DNA of 64,000 nt from Torymus aiolomorphi (taxonomy: Eukaryota > Arthropoda > Insecta > Hymenoptera > Torymidae). The position numbers and the translations under genes are program-made. Positions 22,508 to 34,675 of this stretch are shown piece by piece (the first letter of the stretch is position 1; each line of letters starts with the position of its first letter). The DNA is taken from contig CM070874.1 of the NCBI GenBank assembly GCA_036365515.1, positions 248,931,930 through 248,995,929 of the forward strand, read 5' to 3'. A model generated the notes under the pieces. It saw nothing but the letters and a program-made list of their open reading frames with translations. It was not told the DNA's origin and searched no databases.

Positions 22508-24130
22508 CGAAAACCCCTGTATACCAATTTTGAGCCAAATCTAAGCCTTTTTGGAACTTTTCACCACTATATTGGATTCACCATTTTGAATTTCGAAAGT
22601 CCAATAGCAAAATCTTTATCATAGACCTCGAAAACCCGTGTATACAAATTTTACGCTAAATGCTTCCTTCGTACTTTTGACCGCCATTTTGAATTTCGAA
22701 AGTCTGATAGCAAGATCGCGGTCAGCGACCTCGTAAACCTCTGTATTCCAATTTTCAGTCAAATCTAAGCTTTCTTAGAATTTTTCACGGCCATATTGAT
22801 TCAGCCATTTTCAATTTCGAAATTCCAATAACAAAATCTTGATCAACGACCTCGAAAACCCCTGTATACTAATTTTAAGCAAAATCTAAGCTTCCCTTGA
22901 ACTCTTTGGCAGCCATTTGGAATTTCCAAAGTCTGATAGCAAGATCGTGATCAGTGACCTCGAAAACCCTTGTATTCCAATACAATATCTAAGCTGTTTT
23001 TTAAATTTTAATCTTCATATTTGATTCGCCATCTCCAATTTTGAAAGTCTGATAGCACAATCATGATCAGCAACTTCTAAAACCCCCGTATACCAATTTT
23101 GAACACAATTTAAGCTTTTTCTTAGTCTGCATTGCCATATTGTATCCGCCATTTTAAATTTCGAAAGTCTAATAGAAAAATCCTGATCAGCGACCTCGAA
23201 AACCCCTGTATACCAATTTTCAGTTAAATCTAAGTCAAATCTCTCTTCGAATTTTCGATGGCCATATTGGTTTCGCCATTTTGAATTTCGAAAGGTCAAT
23301 AACAAAATCTTGATCAGCGACCTTGAAAACGCCTGTATACTAATTTCAAGCAAAATCTAAGCTTGCCTCGATCTTTTGACGGCCATTTCGAATTTCGAAA
23401 GTCTGATGGCAAGATCGTGATCAGCAACATCTGAAACCCCTGTATTCCAATTTAGAGAAAAATCTCAGCTTTTTTCAAATTTTTAATCACCATTTTTGAT
23501 CCGCCAGTTTCAATTTTGTAAGTCTGATAGCAAAATCGTGATCAGCAATTTCGCAAATCCCCGTATACCGATTTTGAACACAATTTAAGTTTTTTCTTAC
23601 TCTTCATTACCATATTGTATCCGCCGTCAAATCTAAGCTTTCTTGGAACTTTTAACAGCCATATTGGTTCCACCATCTTGAATTTCTAAAGTGCAATAAC
23701 AAAACCATGATTAGCGATCTCGAAAACCTTTATATACGTATTTTAAGCAAAATCTAAGATTCCGTCGAACTTTTGACCGTCATTTTGAATTTTGAAAGTC
23801 TGATAACAAGATTGTAATCCGCGACCTCGTAAGCCCCTGTATTCCAATTTTCAGTGAAATCTCTAAGCTTTCTTAGAATTTTTCACGGCCACATTGATTC
23901 AGCCATTTTCAGTTTCGAAAGTCGAATAACAAAATTTTGATCTGCAACCTCGGAAACCCCTATATACAAATTTCAAGTAAAATGCTTCCTTCGAACTTTT
24001 GACCACCATGTGGAATTTCGAAAGTCTGATAGCTAGATCATGATCAACAACTTCGAAAACCGCCGTATACGAAATTTGAGCATAATTTTAGCTTTTCTCG
24101 AACTTTGGATTACCAAATTTATCCGTTTTG
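22508..24130. repeat. Satellite of 100-125-bp monomers with higher-order order
   Basis: About 14 monomers share CTCGAAAACCCCTGTATACC, followed by AATTTT, AAATCTAAGC and CGCCATTTTGAATTTCGAAAG. Starts fall near 22508, 22630, 22733, 22856, 22963, 23080, 23199, 23326, 23433, 23554, 23720, 23829, 23953 and 24056. Monomers 4-5-6 resemble 8-9-10, suggesting a four-monomer higher-order unit of about 470 bp. The tenth is fused to the next by a deletion. The frame at 23015-23353 is a product of the repeat. Confidence 0.88.
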
Positions 24131-24132
24131 AT

Positions 24133-24135
24133 TTT

Positions 24136-24185
<50 letters not shown>

Positions 24186-24231
24186 GCGCACGCGCGCACG
24201 CACGCACGCACACACGCGCGCGCGCACACAC

Positions 24232-24265
<34 letters not shown>

Positions 24266-24274
24266 GCACGCACG

Positions 24275-24366
<92 letters not shown>
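24133..24366. repeat. (CA)n/(CG)n compound microsatellite
   Basis: Over 230 bp of CA with interspersed CGCG and CACG blocks. All frames through it encode only His/Thr/Arg or Cys/Val strings and are not genes. Confidence 0.98.
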
Positions 24367-24369
<3 letters not shown>

Positions 24370-24382
24370 CATATGAGTTTTT

Positions 24383-24660
24383 TGATCCAACAATTTAGAT
24401 GTTTTTCCTCATAAGAAGTACCAGTAGCATATAGGTCACATATAATTTACCCATCAGAGTTGTATCCCTATTTATTTAAGGTGCGTCATCACCTTTTTTT
24501 ATAAACAAATTTTTATTTATAATTGATAAAAATCAATAATTTGATTCAAAATCGACGAATTTTCAATTTTTTTTCAAATTCATAATAATAGTAATTATAA
24601 AAGTAATAAATTATTAATATTTAACGTCTATAACATTATAAACTCGTGTGATTAATAATG
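24383..24660 (+). repeat. Repeat T, copy 1 (inverted relative to copy 2)
   Basis: About 280 bp that pair as inverted repeat with 33744-34025. Landmarks are ATCCAACAATTTAGATG, GGTGCGTCATCA and AATCGACGAATTTTCAATTT. It contains CAGAGTTGTATCCCTATTTA, which resembles the core of the hairpin modules. The two copies enclose 9.1 kb and could be ends of one large element or two independent insertions. Confidence 0.75.
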
Positions 24661-25080
24661 TTAACGTTGTCACGTCCTAAGACACAACACGACTGGGATT
24701 GTTAACTCGATTAAGAGTTACGCTTTTTTTAGGCCTTAACTGCGCTAGCTAGTAAACCTTGGACGAGCTGAGGAAAGGAGTGTAATATCAAATTCACCCT
24801 TAACGTTGAGATTTAATTTTGACTAATTTTTTTGGATTAGGATTTGGCTATTGTAAGGACCAACGGTGAGTAGCACGAACGTCTCGTAAAGATCGTTTGG
24901 CCGCACGTACCCCCGTATGGACTAGGAATAAGGTCACGACTTTATTTGGATACCTGGGGTTTGAGATTCTTATAACTTTTCCCGGTCTCAGGTTATTCTC
25001 AGATTCGCCCTTCCCTATGAAGAGCAGAGCTCGCAATTGAATTTACTGTCTAAATTTTGTTTTAATTACTTCTTTCGTTT
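24661..25080. other. Unassigned sequence before the 480-bp repeat
   Basis: No gene recognised. CTCGTAAAG at 24888, a word that recurs throughout the tandem repeat downstream, suggests that this is a degenerate edge of the same array. Confidence 0.5.
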
Positions 25081-26540
25081 GTTCGAAATTTGTTTTTAAT
25101 TTTACTTGAAAAATAGAAAAACTTGCAATATTGTTCGAACTCAAGTGTACGATGACTCGTAAAGACACACTGAACGAAGTGGGTTACGAAATAATATTTT
25201 TAATTTCTCAAAACTCCATTAGACTCAACTCGTAAAGCTGAAGCTACGTGTATTTGAGGAACGCAAATTGTTAATTATCTTTTGACAATGTGTTTTTTTT
25301 ATTTCTTTCTAGTAATTATATGTTTTTCTTTAAAACTGGAAATATACAATAATACTAATCAAACTCAAGTGTACGGTGACTCGTAAAATCACACTGAACA
25401 AACTGAGTAATGAATAAGTATGTTATTTCTCAATATACCAGTAGTCTAGGCTCGTAAAGCTTTGAACTATGATAATTGAGAAATTATGTATTTCCCTTGA
25501 ATTTAATAAATTTGAAATGTAATAAAATTTTTGAAAAATAATAGATTTTGAAAATTTTTGGTCGAAATTTGTTTTTAAATTCACTTGAAAAATAGAAAAA
25601 CTTGCAATATTGTTCGAACTCAAGTGTACGGTGACTCGTAAAGACACACTGAACGAAGTGGGTTACGAAATAATATTTTTAATTTCTCAAAACTCCATTA
25701 GACTCAACTCGTAAAGCTGAAGCTACGTGTATTTGAGGAACGCAAATTGTTAATTATCTTTTGACAATGTGTTTTTTTTATTTCTTTCTAGTAATTATAT
25801 GTTTTTCTTTAAAACTGGAAATATACAATAATACTAATCAAACTCAAGTGTACGGTGACTCGTAAAATCACACTGAACAAACTGAGTAATGAATAAGTAT
25901 GTTATTTCTCAATATACCAGTAGTCTAGGCTCGTAAAGCTTTGAACTATGATAATTGAGAAATTATGTATTTCCCTTGAATTTAATAAATTTGAAATGTA
26001 ATAAAATTTTTGAAAAATAATAGATTTTGAAAATTTTTGTTTGAAATTTGTTTTTAAATTCACTTGAAAAATAGAAAAACTTGCAATATTGTTCGAACTC
26101 AAGTGTACGGTGACTCGTAAAAGACACACTGAACGAAGTGGGTTACGAAATAATATTTTTAATTTCTCAAAACTCCATTAGACTCAACTCGTAAAGCTGA
26201 AGCTACGGGTATTTGAGAAACGCAAATTAGAAATACATATTGTTTAATTACCTTTGAATTCTTTATTTTTTTTCTCTTTCCTCGAGAGGTAATGTGTTTT
26301 TCTTTAAAACTTTGAATTCTTTATTTTTTTTTTCTTTCCTCAAGAGGTAATGTGTTTTCTATAAAACTGGAAATATACAATGATACTAGTCAAACTCAAG
26401 TGTACGGTGACTCGTAAAGTCACACTGAACGAAGTGAGTAATGAATAAGTATGTTATTTCTCAGAATACCAGTAGTCTGGGCTCGTAAAGCTTTGAACTA
26501 TGATAATTGAGAAATTATGTATTTTCCCTTGAATTTAGTG
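25081..26540. repeat. 480-bp tandem repeat, three copies, each of two half units
   Basis: Copies start near 25081, 25561 and 26041, and the first two are almost identical. Each holds two related halves beginning ACTCAAGTGTACGGTGACTC and containing CTCGTAAAGTCACACTGAAC. GTGACTCGTAAAGTCAC can form a hairpin (GTGACT/AGTCAC). The word CTCGTAAAG or a close variant appears about four times per unit. The third copy is expanded by a short duplicated CTTTGAATTCTTTATTTTTT stretch. Frames at 25423-25647 and 25902-26129 are repeat-derived. Confidence 0.9.
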
Positions 26541-26640
26541 TGAAAGGAAATTTTTGTGGGAATAATAAATTTTTTTGAGAAATTGAATTTGGTAATACTT
26601 GAATATTTATCAAAAATTCGAATTTTCATACAGAATCTAA

Positions 26641-26740
26641 AGCTTGTGAGGCTTGTGTCGATCTGTTGAGTAGTCAGCAAAGCTTGTGAGGCTTGTGTTG
26701 ATCTGACTCCGTCAGTTCAGAAAAGCTTGTGAGGCTTATG
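26641..26740 (+). repeat. Three 40-bp repeats with AAGC...GCTT dyad
   Basis: AAGCTTGTGAGGCTTGTGT occurs at 26641 and 26681, and a shortened form at 26723, each followed by a GATCTG- or GAACTG-like word. It lies directly after the 480-bp array and before a GC-richer block. No coding frame. Confidence 0.85.
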
Positions 26741-29700
26741 GTGAACTGCACACTCAGCAGTGCGCGTTCGGCGTATTTAAATCAGTTGCTCCTCCTCTTC
26801 TTCTGCTTCTAAAGCTGCGGTGTCGAATCGGGTGGTTGCGTCATTTTATGATAACGTATTATTGGTGATATGTTCGGCGGTGAGGGATGCTTTGCATATC
26901 TCGTAATGTTGTGGTGCGGAAAAGCGGTGTCCAATGGTGTGAGGGCGGCATCCCTTCCCAACGTTGATTTTCAGTTGCGTGGGAGAAGTCCTATGCTTTA
27001 ACACAGGGAGCGGTCGCTCATCCCTTCTCTAGGGTATTTTGCGGCGGCTCGTATCTTCTTTAAGGAGTGAGAGAGAACGCTACATGTGCGACAGAGAAAG
27101 AGAGATGAGAGAGACAGAAGATATACCTATCTCCCTCACTCTTCAATCTTGTCACTGACTTTTTCGCAGTTTTCTTCACTTTATTTAATATTGTTAGATA
27201 TCGCAATTTCACAATTTAGTTACTATTTTATTTTAATAGGTATTTTTATAATAAGCTATTACAAATTTGAGCGGTGGTTATACGTTGATTAGAAGTGGAG
27301 TTATAGTGAATATAAAAATCGAAGAATATAATTTTAGTTTCACAGAAAAATAATTAATATAATTTTACAATAATATGAAGTCATAAGAAATGGTGAAACA
27401 AAACAGTCAAGCTAAATATTATAAACATGTTTACAAAATTGTCGTAAATATCGCTATTATTTATTTAATTATAATGTTTTACTTAATATTAACGCAGTGA
27501 CATAAATGATTCTCTTAGTGTTTACATAGAATGTGTTTTTAGATTATCTCCAATCATAAAATTTATTATTTTTATATTTATTCATCGATTAATTAAGTAA
27601 TCAGTCTTTCAAGCTTTGGATGTGAATATTTGTAATTGCTAGAAAATGAAATTATTATAAGAATATAAAACTACTAAGTTTCCACAAGAAAAATAATAAT
27701 AAATCATTGAAATTATAAACAACAGTTATTTTTAAAGTGTTGTTTGGAGATGGATTTTATATGAAAATGTAAAGAAAAATTATTGCAGCTGAACTGTGTT
27801 GTTAGAAATTAAAAATGTAAAATAGTTAAGTAAATATAAGTCTTATAAGTGTCAAGATTGGAAAATAATATTTGTCGCAGGGTAAAGAAACGAAAGGTTT
27901 TCTTGAATAAAAATCGTATTTTCGCTGTTTGTATATGCTACGCAGCATCTTAGGGGAAGATAAGAGTTTCCAGATGTGCGAGACTTTCTGTGTAGGACCT
28001 TAGTAACGGTTTTCACATAAAATATATTATTTTATTTAACTAATAAAATTTCCTATGCAGACTTTATAAAATATTAATTTTTTTCATTCTAATTAGAACT
28101 CCAATAATTTCGTGAAATTATTTTATTGATTTTATACACTTTTGTGGACTTTTTATTCATTTGAAATATTTGAATTTTAACCGATTACTTATTATAATGT
28201 TACGTGAAAAACAAATAAAAAGCATGTTATTGTTTATTTAGAATATTTCTATATATATGTATATTTTATAAGGTTTGCATGAACAAAATAGAAATTCTTC
28301 ATTAATAATATATATTTAATTATTTAGAATACATACAGGTTATAGTATAATTTTAACCTTGTTATAATTTCATTATTTGATTCCAAAAGAGAGTTTTAGT
28401 TAAACTAAACGAGATAATTATTAATCATTACAAAATACAAACAAGAGTAGTGTTTATTAATTTTTCATCTTTATTTATTCTAAATCTATCGTTCGCTATA
28501 AATCAAATAATTTTCCTACTTATAATTATTGAGATACCCAATGTTATAAAATAATTTCCTCGTGCTATTGTATGTTAAGGCCCGAAAAGTCGTTCCACGA
28601 GAAAGTTGGGGTGTGGTATTTTTAGTATGGGCCATGTGTAATGTAGCATCGAGATAACGCATCCGCTCGGAAAAGCGTCCCTTAAAGCTAATTCACACTG
28701 TGAAAGAGTATTTTCAATTTTGTATATAGTTATTTTAAACTGAAAAACATTCATTTATTTATTATGTTGTTAAAAATTTATTTATTTATAACAAGAAAAT
28801 TTTTAATAGTAGCCGAATACCTTGCTATTTGGTGGGCTTTCTTTTATAGAGCTAAAAGAACAAAGATTGAAATGAGTTTTATTACTCAGGTAGAGAAAAT
28901 AATCCTCCTGGAGTGTGGCTTAAAGTATTATTATAAACTTAAATCTATTTTATAACGTTATATTTTATACACTTTTCATCCCACGCCTGAACGGTTGTTA
29001 GTTAATATGTATTGTACTTATTTAACTTAACTTATATATAAAAATACAAAATATTCAGTCAACATATAAAAGTAAAATTATAATTAACAACTCATACTTA
29101 AGCTATTATTTAAACATATCTTTGTAGAAAGTTGACCATAATTTATAACTAGCGCGTTAATACTATTGAGGTGGTTTTAATAAAAATCATAATGATGAAT
29201 TATTGTAATTTAACTAAGGGTACTATTACTATTTTTATGTAAATATCCTTTTCTTATTCGGATTGCTTCATAATTATGTTGTGTTAATAGTTAATTAGTG
29301 ATGAACAGTTCTCTAGAGTGAATTACTTATTTTGTAATATTTTTCCGATAAATGATTTAATACTATATTTTATTATACTCGTGGTCGTAGGTATAGTTGA
29401 TTACAATATTTTAGTTTATTGAAAATAATGTTTGTTCTTCATCAAGAAGAAAAGAAAGTTTACAGTCCGTTTAATATAACGCCGAAATATAAGGAAGAAG
29501 GAAATTATAAGAATTTAAAATTCAAGATTAAGGCATACGCCGCGTCGACGTTTTATGGCAGCTTGGGGGAAGCTTCGAGTGGCTCAGCTCACAACTCACA
29601 ACCCTTGGTACAGTAGTGTCGGTAGGGTAGTAGTGGTTCAGGGTTATGATCGTGATTCATCAAATAGGAAATATTTTTAACTATATCCTAAATAATAGAA

Positions 29701-29752
29701 AGTAATAAAAAAAAAATTATTTTATGCAAGATCGTAGACGGTTCCGTTACAA
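26741..29752. other. Three kilobases without a recognised gene
   Basis: 26770-27150 is GC-richer, with a TATTTAAA box at about 26775 and GA-rich purine runs near 27065-27110; it could be an untranslated or promoter-like region, but nothing proves it. 27150-29400 is very AT-rich with stops in all frames. A second GC-richer patch lies at 28575-28690 and a third at 29530-29640. Frames 27086-27292, 28764-28955 and 29419-29616 have no domain signature. Confidence 0.45.
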
Positions 29753-30067
29753 CGTTATATCTATTACATTTACCTTTTTTTTTTAAACATTTCAATATCA
29801 CTTTTTCGAAACTGTCTACACATGTTTTGCGCTATCCATTTAATATAAAATGTTTAAAAAATATTTGAAAAGTTATATTATTTATACAAATTTGACTTTG
29901 AGTCACTCGAGTGTGAGGAGATCAAGTATATACTGTTGATTAATTTGAGACTAACAATAAGGAAAAGAAGACAGTATGGAAGCTCGAGTGACTTTGAGTC
30001 ACTAGAGTGGGTGGAGATCAAGTATATATAGTGTGGATTAATTTTAGGCTAATGATACGGATTAGAA

Positions 30068-31496
30068 CAGGGCCGTCTCTACGCAAAGTCCTAATAGGCC
30101 AGGGCCTATGGTCCGAACCAAGTTAGGGACCGGGTCCAGGCATATAAGGGGGTCATGAAGACATAAAAAAATAAGCAAAACGATTATTTAAATAATTTTT
30201 AAACCCAAGTACGCGGGGGATATGAGGTCCACGCATAAAAGGGAGTCATGTAGACATGAAGAAATAAGCAAAACGATTATTTAAATAATTATTAAACCCA
30301 AGTAGCCGGGGATGCGAGGTCCACGCATATTAGGAAATTTCGTAGACGTAGAACAATAAGCAAGACAATTATTTAAATAATTTTTGAACCCAAGTAGGCG
30401 GGGGGATACGAGGTATCCGCATATAAGGGAGTCATTTAGACATGGAAAAATAAGCAAAACGATTATTTAAATTATTTTTAAACCCAAGTAGCCGGGGGGT
30501 ATGAGGTCCACGCATATACGGGAGTCATGTAGACATGAAAAAATAAGCAAAAAGATTATTTAAATAATAGTCTTGCTTATTGTTTCATGTCTACATGACT
30601 CCCTTATATGCGTGGACCTCGCGTCCCCCGGCTACTGGGGTTTAAAAATTATTTAAATAATCGTGTTTTGCGTCTTTTTTCATGTCTACATAACTTCCTT
30701 GTATGCGTGGACCTCGCATCCTCCCGATATTTGGGTCTAACAATTATTTAAATAATTTTTTTGCTTATTTTGTTATGTCTACATGACTCTCATATATGCG
30801 TGGACCTCGCGTCCCCTGGCTACTTGGGTTTAAAAATTATTTATATAATCTTTTTGTTTATTTTTTCATGTCAACATGACTCCCTTATATGCGTGGACCT
30901 CATATCCTCCGCCTACTTGGGTTTAAAAATTATTCAAATAATCTTTCGGCTTATTTTTTCATGTCTACATGACTCCCTTATATGCGTGGACCTCGCATCC
31001 TCCCGATACTTGGGTTTAAAAATTATTTAAATAATCGTTTTGCGTATTTTTTCATGTCTACATAACTTCCTTGTATGCGTGGACATCACGTCCTCCCGAT
31101 ACTTGGGTTTAAAAATGATTTAAATAATCTTTTTGTTTATTTTTTCATGTCTACATGACTCCCTTATATGCGTGGACCTCATATCCTTCGCCTACGTCTG
31201 TTTTACTGTTTCAGTTTCCTCTTTTCCATCAAATTTTCCTCTTTTTTTTTATATAATTTTCCTCTATTCCTCTTAAATAAAAAAAACAGATAGAGTACGA
31301 TCTCTGTAGTAATGGAAATTACTATTATCATCTTATATTTATATTTGAATAGGATTATATGAAAAAGGTATATGTAAGTGAAAACGTAAGTTTATTACAT
31401 GAATTAAAATTCATGAAAATAATTTTTTTTTTTTTTTAGAATAGGCCCACATTTTACTTTAGGCGTCGGGCCCCATGGTATTGTAAGACGGCCCTC
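30068..31496. mobile_element. Foldback element built of mirrored 93-bp tandem repeats
   Basis: The ends begin CAGGGCCGTC and finish with the complementary GACGGCCCT, with a second GGGCC-rich block inside each end. The interior has about five 93-bp units in one orientation (30130-30565) and about seven in the other (30570-31190). They meet at GATTATTTAAATAATAGTC. The units share ACGCATATAAGGGAGTCATG and GATTATTTAAATAATTTTTA. No transposase. No clear target duplication was found, so the superfamily is open (hAT-like ends are possible). Confidence 0.75.
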
Positions 31497-31727
31497 GACA
31501 ACAAGGCCGTGTCAAAGTTCGAGTGATACACCACGGCGCTAATTGTACATTAATAAAGTATTGCACAATCTTAAGCGTATCTTTGATTAAAAAATATACG
31601 TCAAAATAATCAATATTTATCATTGTCGACTCATAAAATCGTCTCCGAAAGAAAATAAATATTTTACAATAATTATCCAGAAAGATGAATTTAATAAATG
31701 CGATGAATGTATTATTCATCCTAAATA

Positions 31728-33105
31728 ATGTTTCAAGCCCAAGAAAAGAGACTACCTAATATATTGTACAATATTATTGCATCTAATTTAGAGAATAATA
31801 GTATTTTCGAAGAAACAGATGAATATTTATATTACGATAATTCATATGAACCTCGTAATGACATACCTACGGATGACTCACATGTAGATATAGATTTTGA
31901 AGATATGGAAATATCTGAAACCGAAAATCAGTGCAGTAGCAAGATGGAATTTATTGATTTGAACTATAAAAAGCTGGCCGTAGAATTTTGGTCAAGCGGT
32001 AAAAAGAAAAGGAAATTTACAACTCTCCAAAATAAATTTAAGAAATTGAAAACGGAACGTCAACTATACAGTTATAGGTGGAGAGAGCAAGTAGCCGCGG
32101 AAGGAAGCCGAATCGATAAATTGAAACAATTTGAAGAATATGTATATTTGAAAGAGTCAGATTGGATAGAATGCGTATTCACGATATCGATATTAGACGT
32201 ATTGCAATAGAAAAAGCACAATAAATAAATTTGAAAGAATTTAAAGCTTCTTCCCATTGGTTACTTGAATTTAAACATCGACATAATATCGTTTCTCGAA
32301 AAATAACTAAAATTACTACAAAAAAATCTCTAGATCATACAGAGAAACGTTAAAAAAAAAAATAGAGGAATTTCGCAATGAAGTGAAAAATGCTATAACA
32401 AAATATGGTGCAGAACGTGTATACAATTTGGACCAATCTGGCTTCAACTACGAATTACATAGTGGACGAACGCTCGCTAGTAGAGAAGAAAAAAAAATCG
32501 ATTGTACTGTTCAATCAACACACGCTACCACACATTTGTACACCATTCAACCAATCATATCTGCCGAAGGAAAACTTTTATCTCCATTTTTATTAGTTTT
32601 ACAAGAACCGAAGGGAGAGTTTGGGCCAGTAGTAGAGCGAAATTTATTCAAAGCTGAAAACGTTTACGTTATGTCTTCGAAATCAGGTAAATTGACTAAA
32701 AATCACCTTGAAGCTTGGGCCAGAGATGTATATTTCCCATATACTACGATAACCAGTAATCTGCTGTTTGATTCATGGAGAGATCACTGCCAAAATACCA
32801 TTTATGAAGTTAAACCAAAACACAAAACGTTAATGCTTCTACAGATTCCAGAAGGGACAACAGCCGAACTTCAACCTCATGATGTATACGGTTTTCGCAT
32901 GTGGAAGAACTTTGTTCGAAAGTTTTCAGATATGATATTGTTGACGAACGAAGCCATCAATTTACATAATCGGAATGATATTATTAAAATGCAGTTATTA
33001 GTGCATAATCAATTATCCAGTCCCAGGTTTAGAAATTTATTTAAATATGCTTGGTATGCTGCAGGTTACATTGATAAAAGGCCAAAGAAAGTTGAAAATC
33101 CCTAA
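31728..33105 (+). pseudogene. DDE-superfamily (pogo/jerky-like) transposase, broken
   Basis: 31728-32210 gives the N-terminal part, with AVEFWSSGKKKRKFTTLQNK and EGSRIDKLKQFEEYVY, the predicted DNA-binding half. A frameshift near 32165 moves the reading to HDIDIRRIAIEKAQ, a stop follows, and the frame continues as FKASSHWLLEFKHRHNIVSR (32240-32300). 32383-33105 contains VYNLDQSGFNYELHSGRTLA (first catalytic Asp region), HLYTIQPIISAEGKLLSP, LLFDSWRDHC (second Asp region) and LQPHDVYGFRMWKNF. The family is a widespread insect DDE_1-type transposase; assignment to pogo/jerky is by motif recall. The element could not transpose on its own. Confidence 0.75.
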
Positions 33106-33743
33106 AAGTTTTGTTTCAATTCCAATTTTGTTACATGCAATATTTGCGGAAAAAAGCAATCATAACTTGCTCCTGGTGCAAAAAAAACGCTATGTTTACA
33201 ACATTTTTACCATGAATATCATTATTGCAAAACATACAATCCATGATCTCATGAATTGGTACGATGTAACACATAATAATTTATATTTATAATAAAAGTC
33301 TCCTCTGTATCATTTGTTCTGGTATTAGTTGCTTTATATATCTAACCGTCATGTTTAAGGTAGCTTTAACCTCTTTTTAGGGTATTCGTTAGTCAATTGT
33401 AAAATGAATCAACGCCATATACTTAATCTTCTCCCACTCTGTCACTCTGCTCTACAATAAAATCAAGTCAGGAAGATCAAGTATATGTGCGTGATCGGCT
33501 TTCACACTTACTTTGAAACAGTAAAAAATTGCATTGAACAATTACTCAATTCATTTCATTTCGAACAATAATAGTAATAGTAGGGTTACTAATATGTCAA
33601 AATTGTATAAATTATATAATTTTTCAAATATTTTTTAAACATTTTATATTAAGTGATTAGCGCCAAACATATATGTAGACAGTTTCAAAAAAGTGATATT
33701 GAAATCTTTAAAAAATAGGTAAATGTAATAGATATAACGACAA

Positions 33744-34025
33744 CATTATTAATCACGCGAGTTTATAATGTTATAGACGTCAAATATTAATAATTCATTA
33801 CTATTATAATTACTATTCTTCTGAATTGAAGAAAATTGAAAATTCGTCGATTTTGAATCAAATTATTGATTTTTATCAATTATAAATAAAAATTTGTTTA
33901 TAAAAAAGATGATGACGCACCTTAAATAAATAGGGATACAACCCTGATGGGTTTACGAGTAAATTATATGTGTGCTATATGCTACTGATACTTTTTATGA
34001 GGAAAAACATCTAAATCGTTGGATT
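33744..34025 (-). repeat. Repeat T, copy 2
   Basis: Inverted partner of 24383-24660. Its inner boundary touches the right end of the DDE transposon, and its outer end runs into hairpin module A'. Confidence 0.75.
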
Positions 34026-34054
34026 AATATATATATTATACATTTCTCGAAAGG

Positions 34055-34268
34055 GGTTTATAAAGCCCGTTTTTATATATATAGGGATTTATCGAGCCCG
34101 ATTTTGATTATGCAGCCCGGGCTTCATAATATTTCTGAATATAGGGGTTTATGCAGCCCGACCTAGAGTCTATAACCCCAGGGTCCATTATTTCTTTAGA
34201 CACTTGTCATAGGGATCTCTGGGCTGTAGGTACTAATATACAGTCTTGGGCTACATAAACCCCGACAA
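34055..34268 (-). repeat. Hairpin module A' (same word family as module A)
   Basis: The word GGGGTTTATNNAGCCCG appears at 34057, 34083 (variant) and 34144. It is inverted at 34110-34130 and as GGGCTACATAAACCCCG at 34249. The core is on the minus strand: CCCAGAG (complement of 34217-34223), the loop word at 34188-34201 with one change (TCTAAAGAAATAA), and CTCTAGG (complement of 34162-34168). It is followed by a GT microsatellite 34269-34380. Confidence 0.75.
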
Positions 34269-34382
<114 letters not shown>

Positions 34383-34383
34383 T

Positions 34384-34590
34384 CTAGTAAAAGTGGGCAG
34401 TTTGAGGAGCTAGAGCTTCTTCATCTCAGAGTTATATCCTTGACTAAAGAAATAAACCCTTCTCTGAGTAGACAGAACTATAGCTGCTCCTCAAAGTGCC
34501 CAATTGGTATTTTCCAAAACTCCTCAAACTGCCTTCCGTTCTCCTCAAAGTGCCAAAATCTCTTCAAAGGGACCAATCTGAATTCATATA
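34384..34590 (+). repeat. Hairpin module B
   Basis: Core stem CTCAGAG (34425-34431) pairs perfectly with CTCTGAG (34462-34468); compared with module A, both sides of one pair have changed. The loop word GACTAAAGAAATAA is at 34442-34455. The private word CTCCTCAAAGTGCC occurs at 34480-34495, 34525 (variant) and 34541, and inverted as GGGCAGTTTGAGGAGC at 34395. Confidence 0.75.
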
Positions 34591-34622
34591 TGTAAAAATT
34601 TTTCCCCAAAGTGACTTTTATA

Positions 34623-34626
<4 letters not shown>

Positions 34627-34660
<34 letters not shown>
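34627..34660. repeat. (CT)n(AT)n microsatellite
   Basis: A CT run followed by a short TA run separates modules B and C. Confidence 0.95.
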
Positions 34661-34661
<1 letters not shown>

Positions 34662-34675
34662 CACTCACACATTGT

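Larger units (their letters stand above)
29753..33739 (+). mobile_element. Decayed DDE DNA transposon with ~140-bp terminal inverted repeats
   Basis: 29753-29890 pairs with 33595-33739 as an imperfect inverted repeat starting CGTTATATCTATTACATTTA. ACAA lies directly outside both ends (29749-29752, 33740-33743), a possible 4-bp target duplication. Inside are subterminal repeats containing GATCAAGTATAT (about 29929, 30013 and 33476), a foldback element (30068-31496) and a broken transposase gene (31728-33105). Without the nested insertion it is about 2.5 kb. Confidence 0.75.

Noticed and set aside
23015..23353. 112-codon frame with repeating peptide ENWYTGV-EVADQD
   Set aside because: Product of the satellite monomers; stops occur in other monomers.
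24033..24414. Long overlapping frames of Cys/Val or His/Thr on both strands
   Set aside because: They are translations of a CA microsatellite; no start context, domain or codon bias.
26770..27300. Promoter plus short gene (frame 27086-27292)
   Set aside because: TATA-like box only; the frame has a purine-repeat start and a hydrophobic AT-rich tail with no domain.
30761..31030. 89-codon repetitive frame
   Set aside because: Translation of the mirrored 93-bp repeats.
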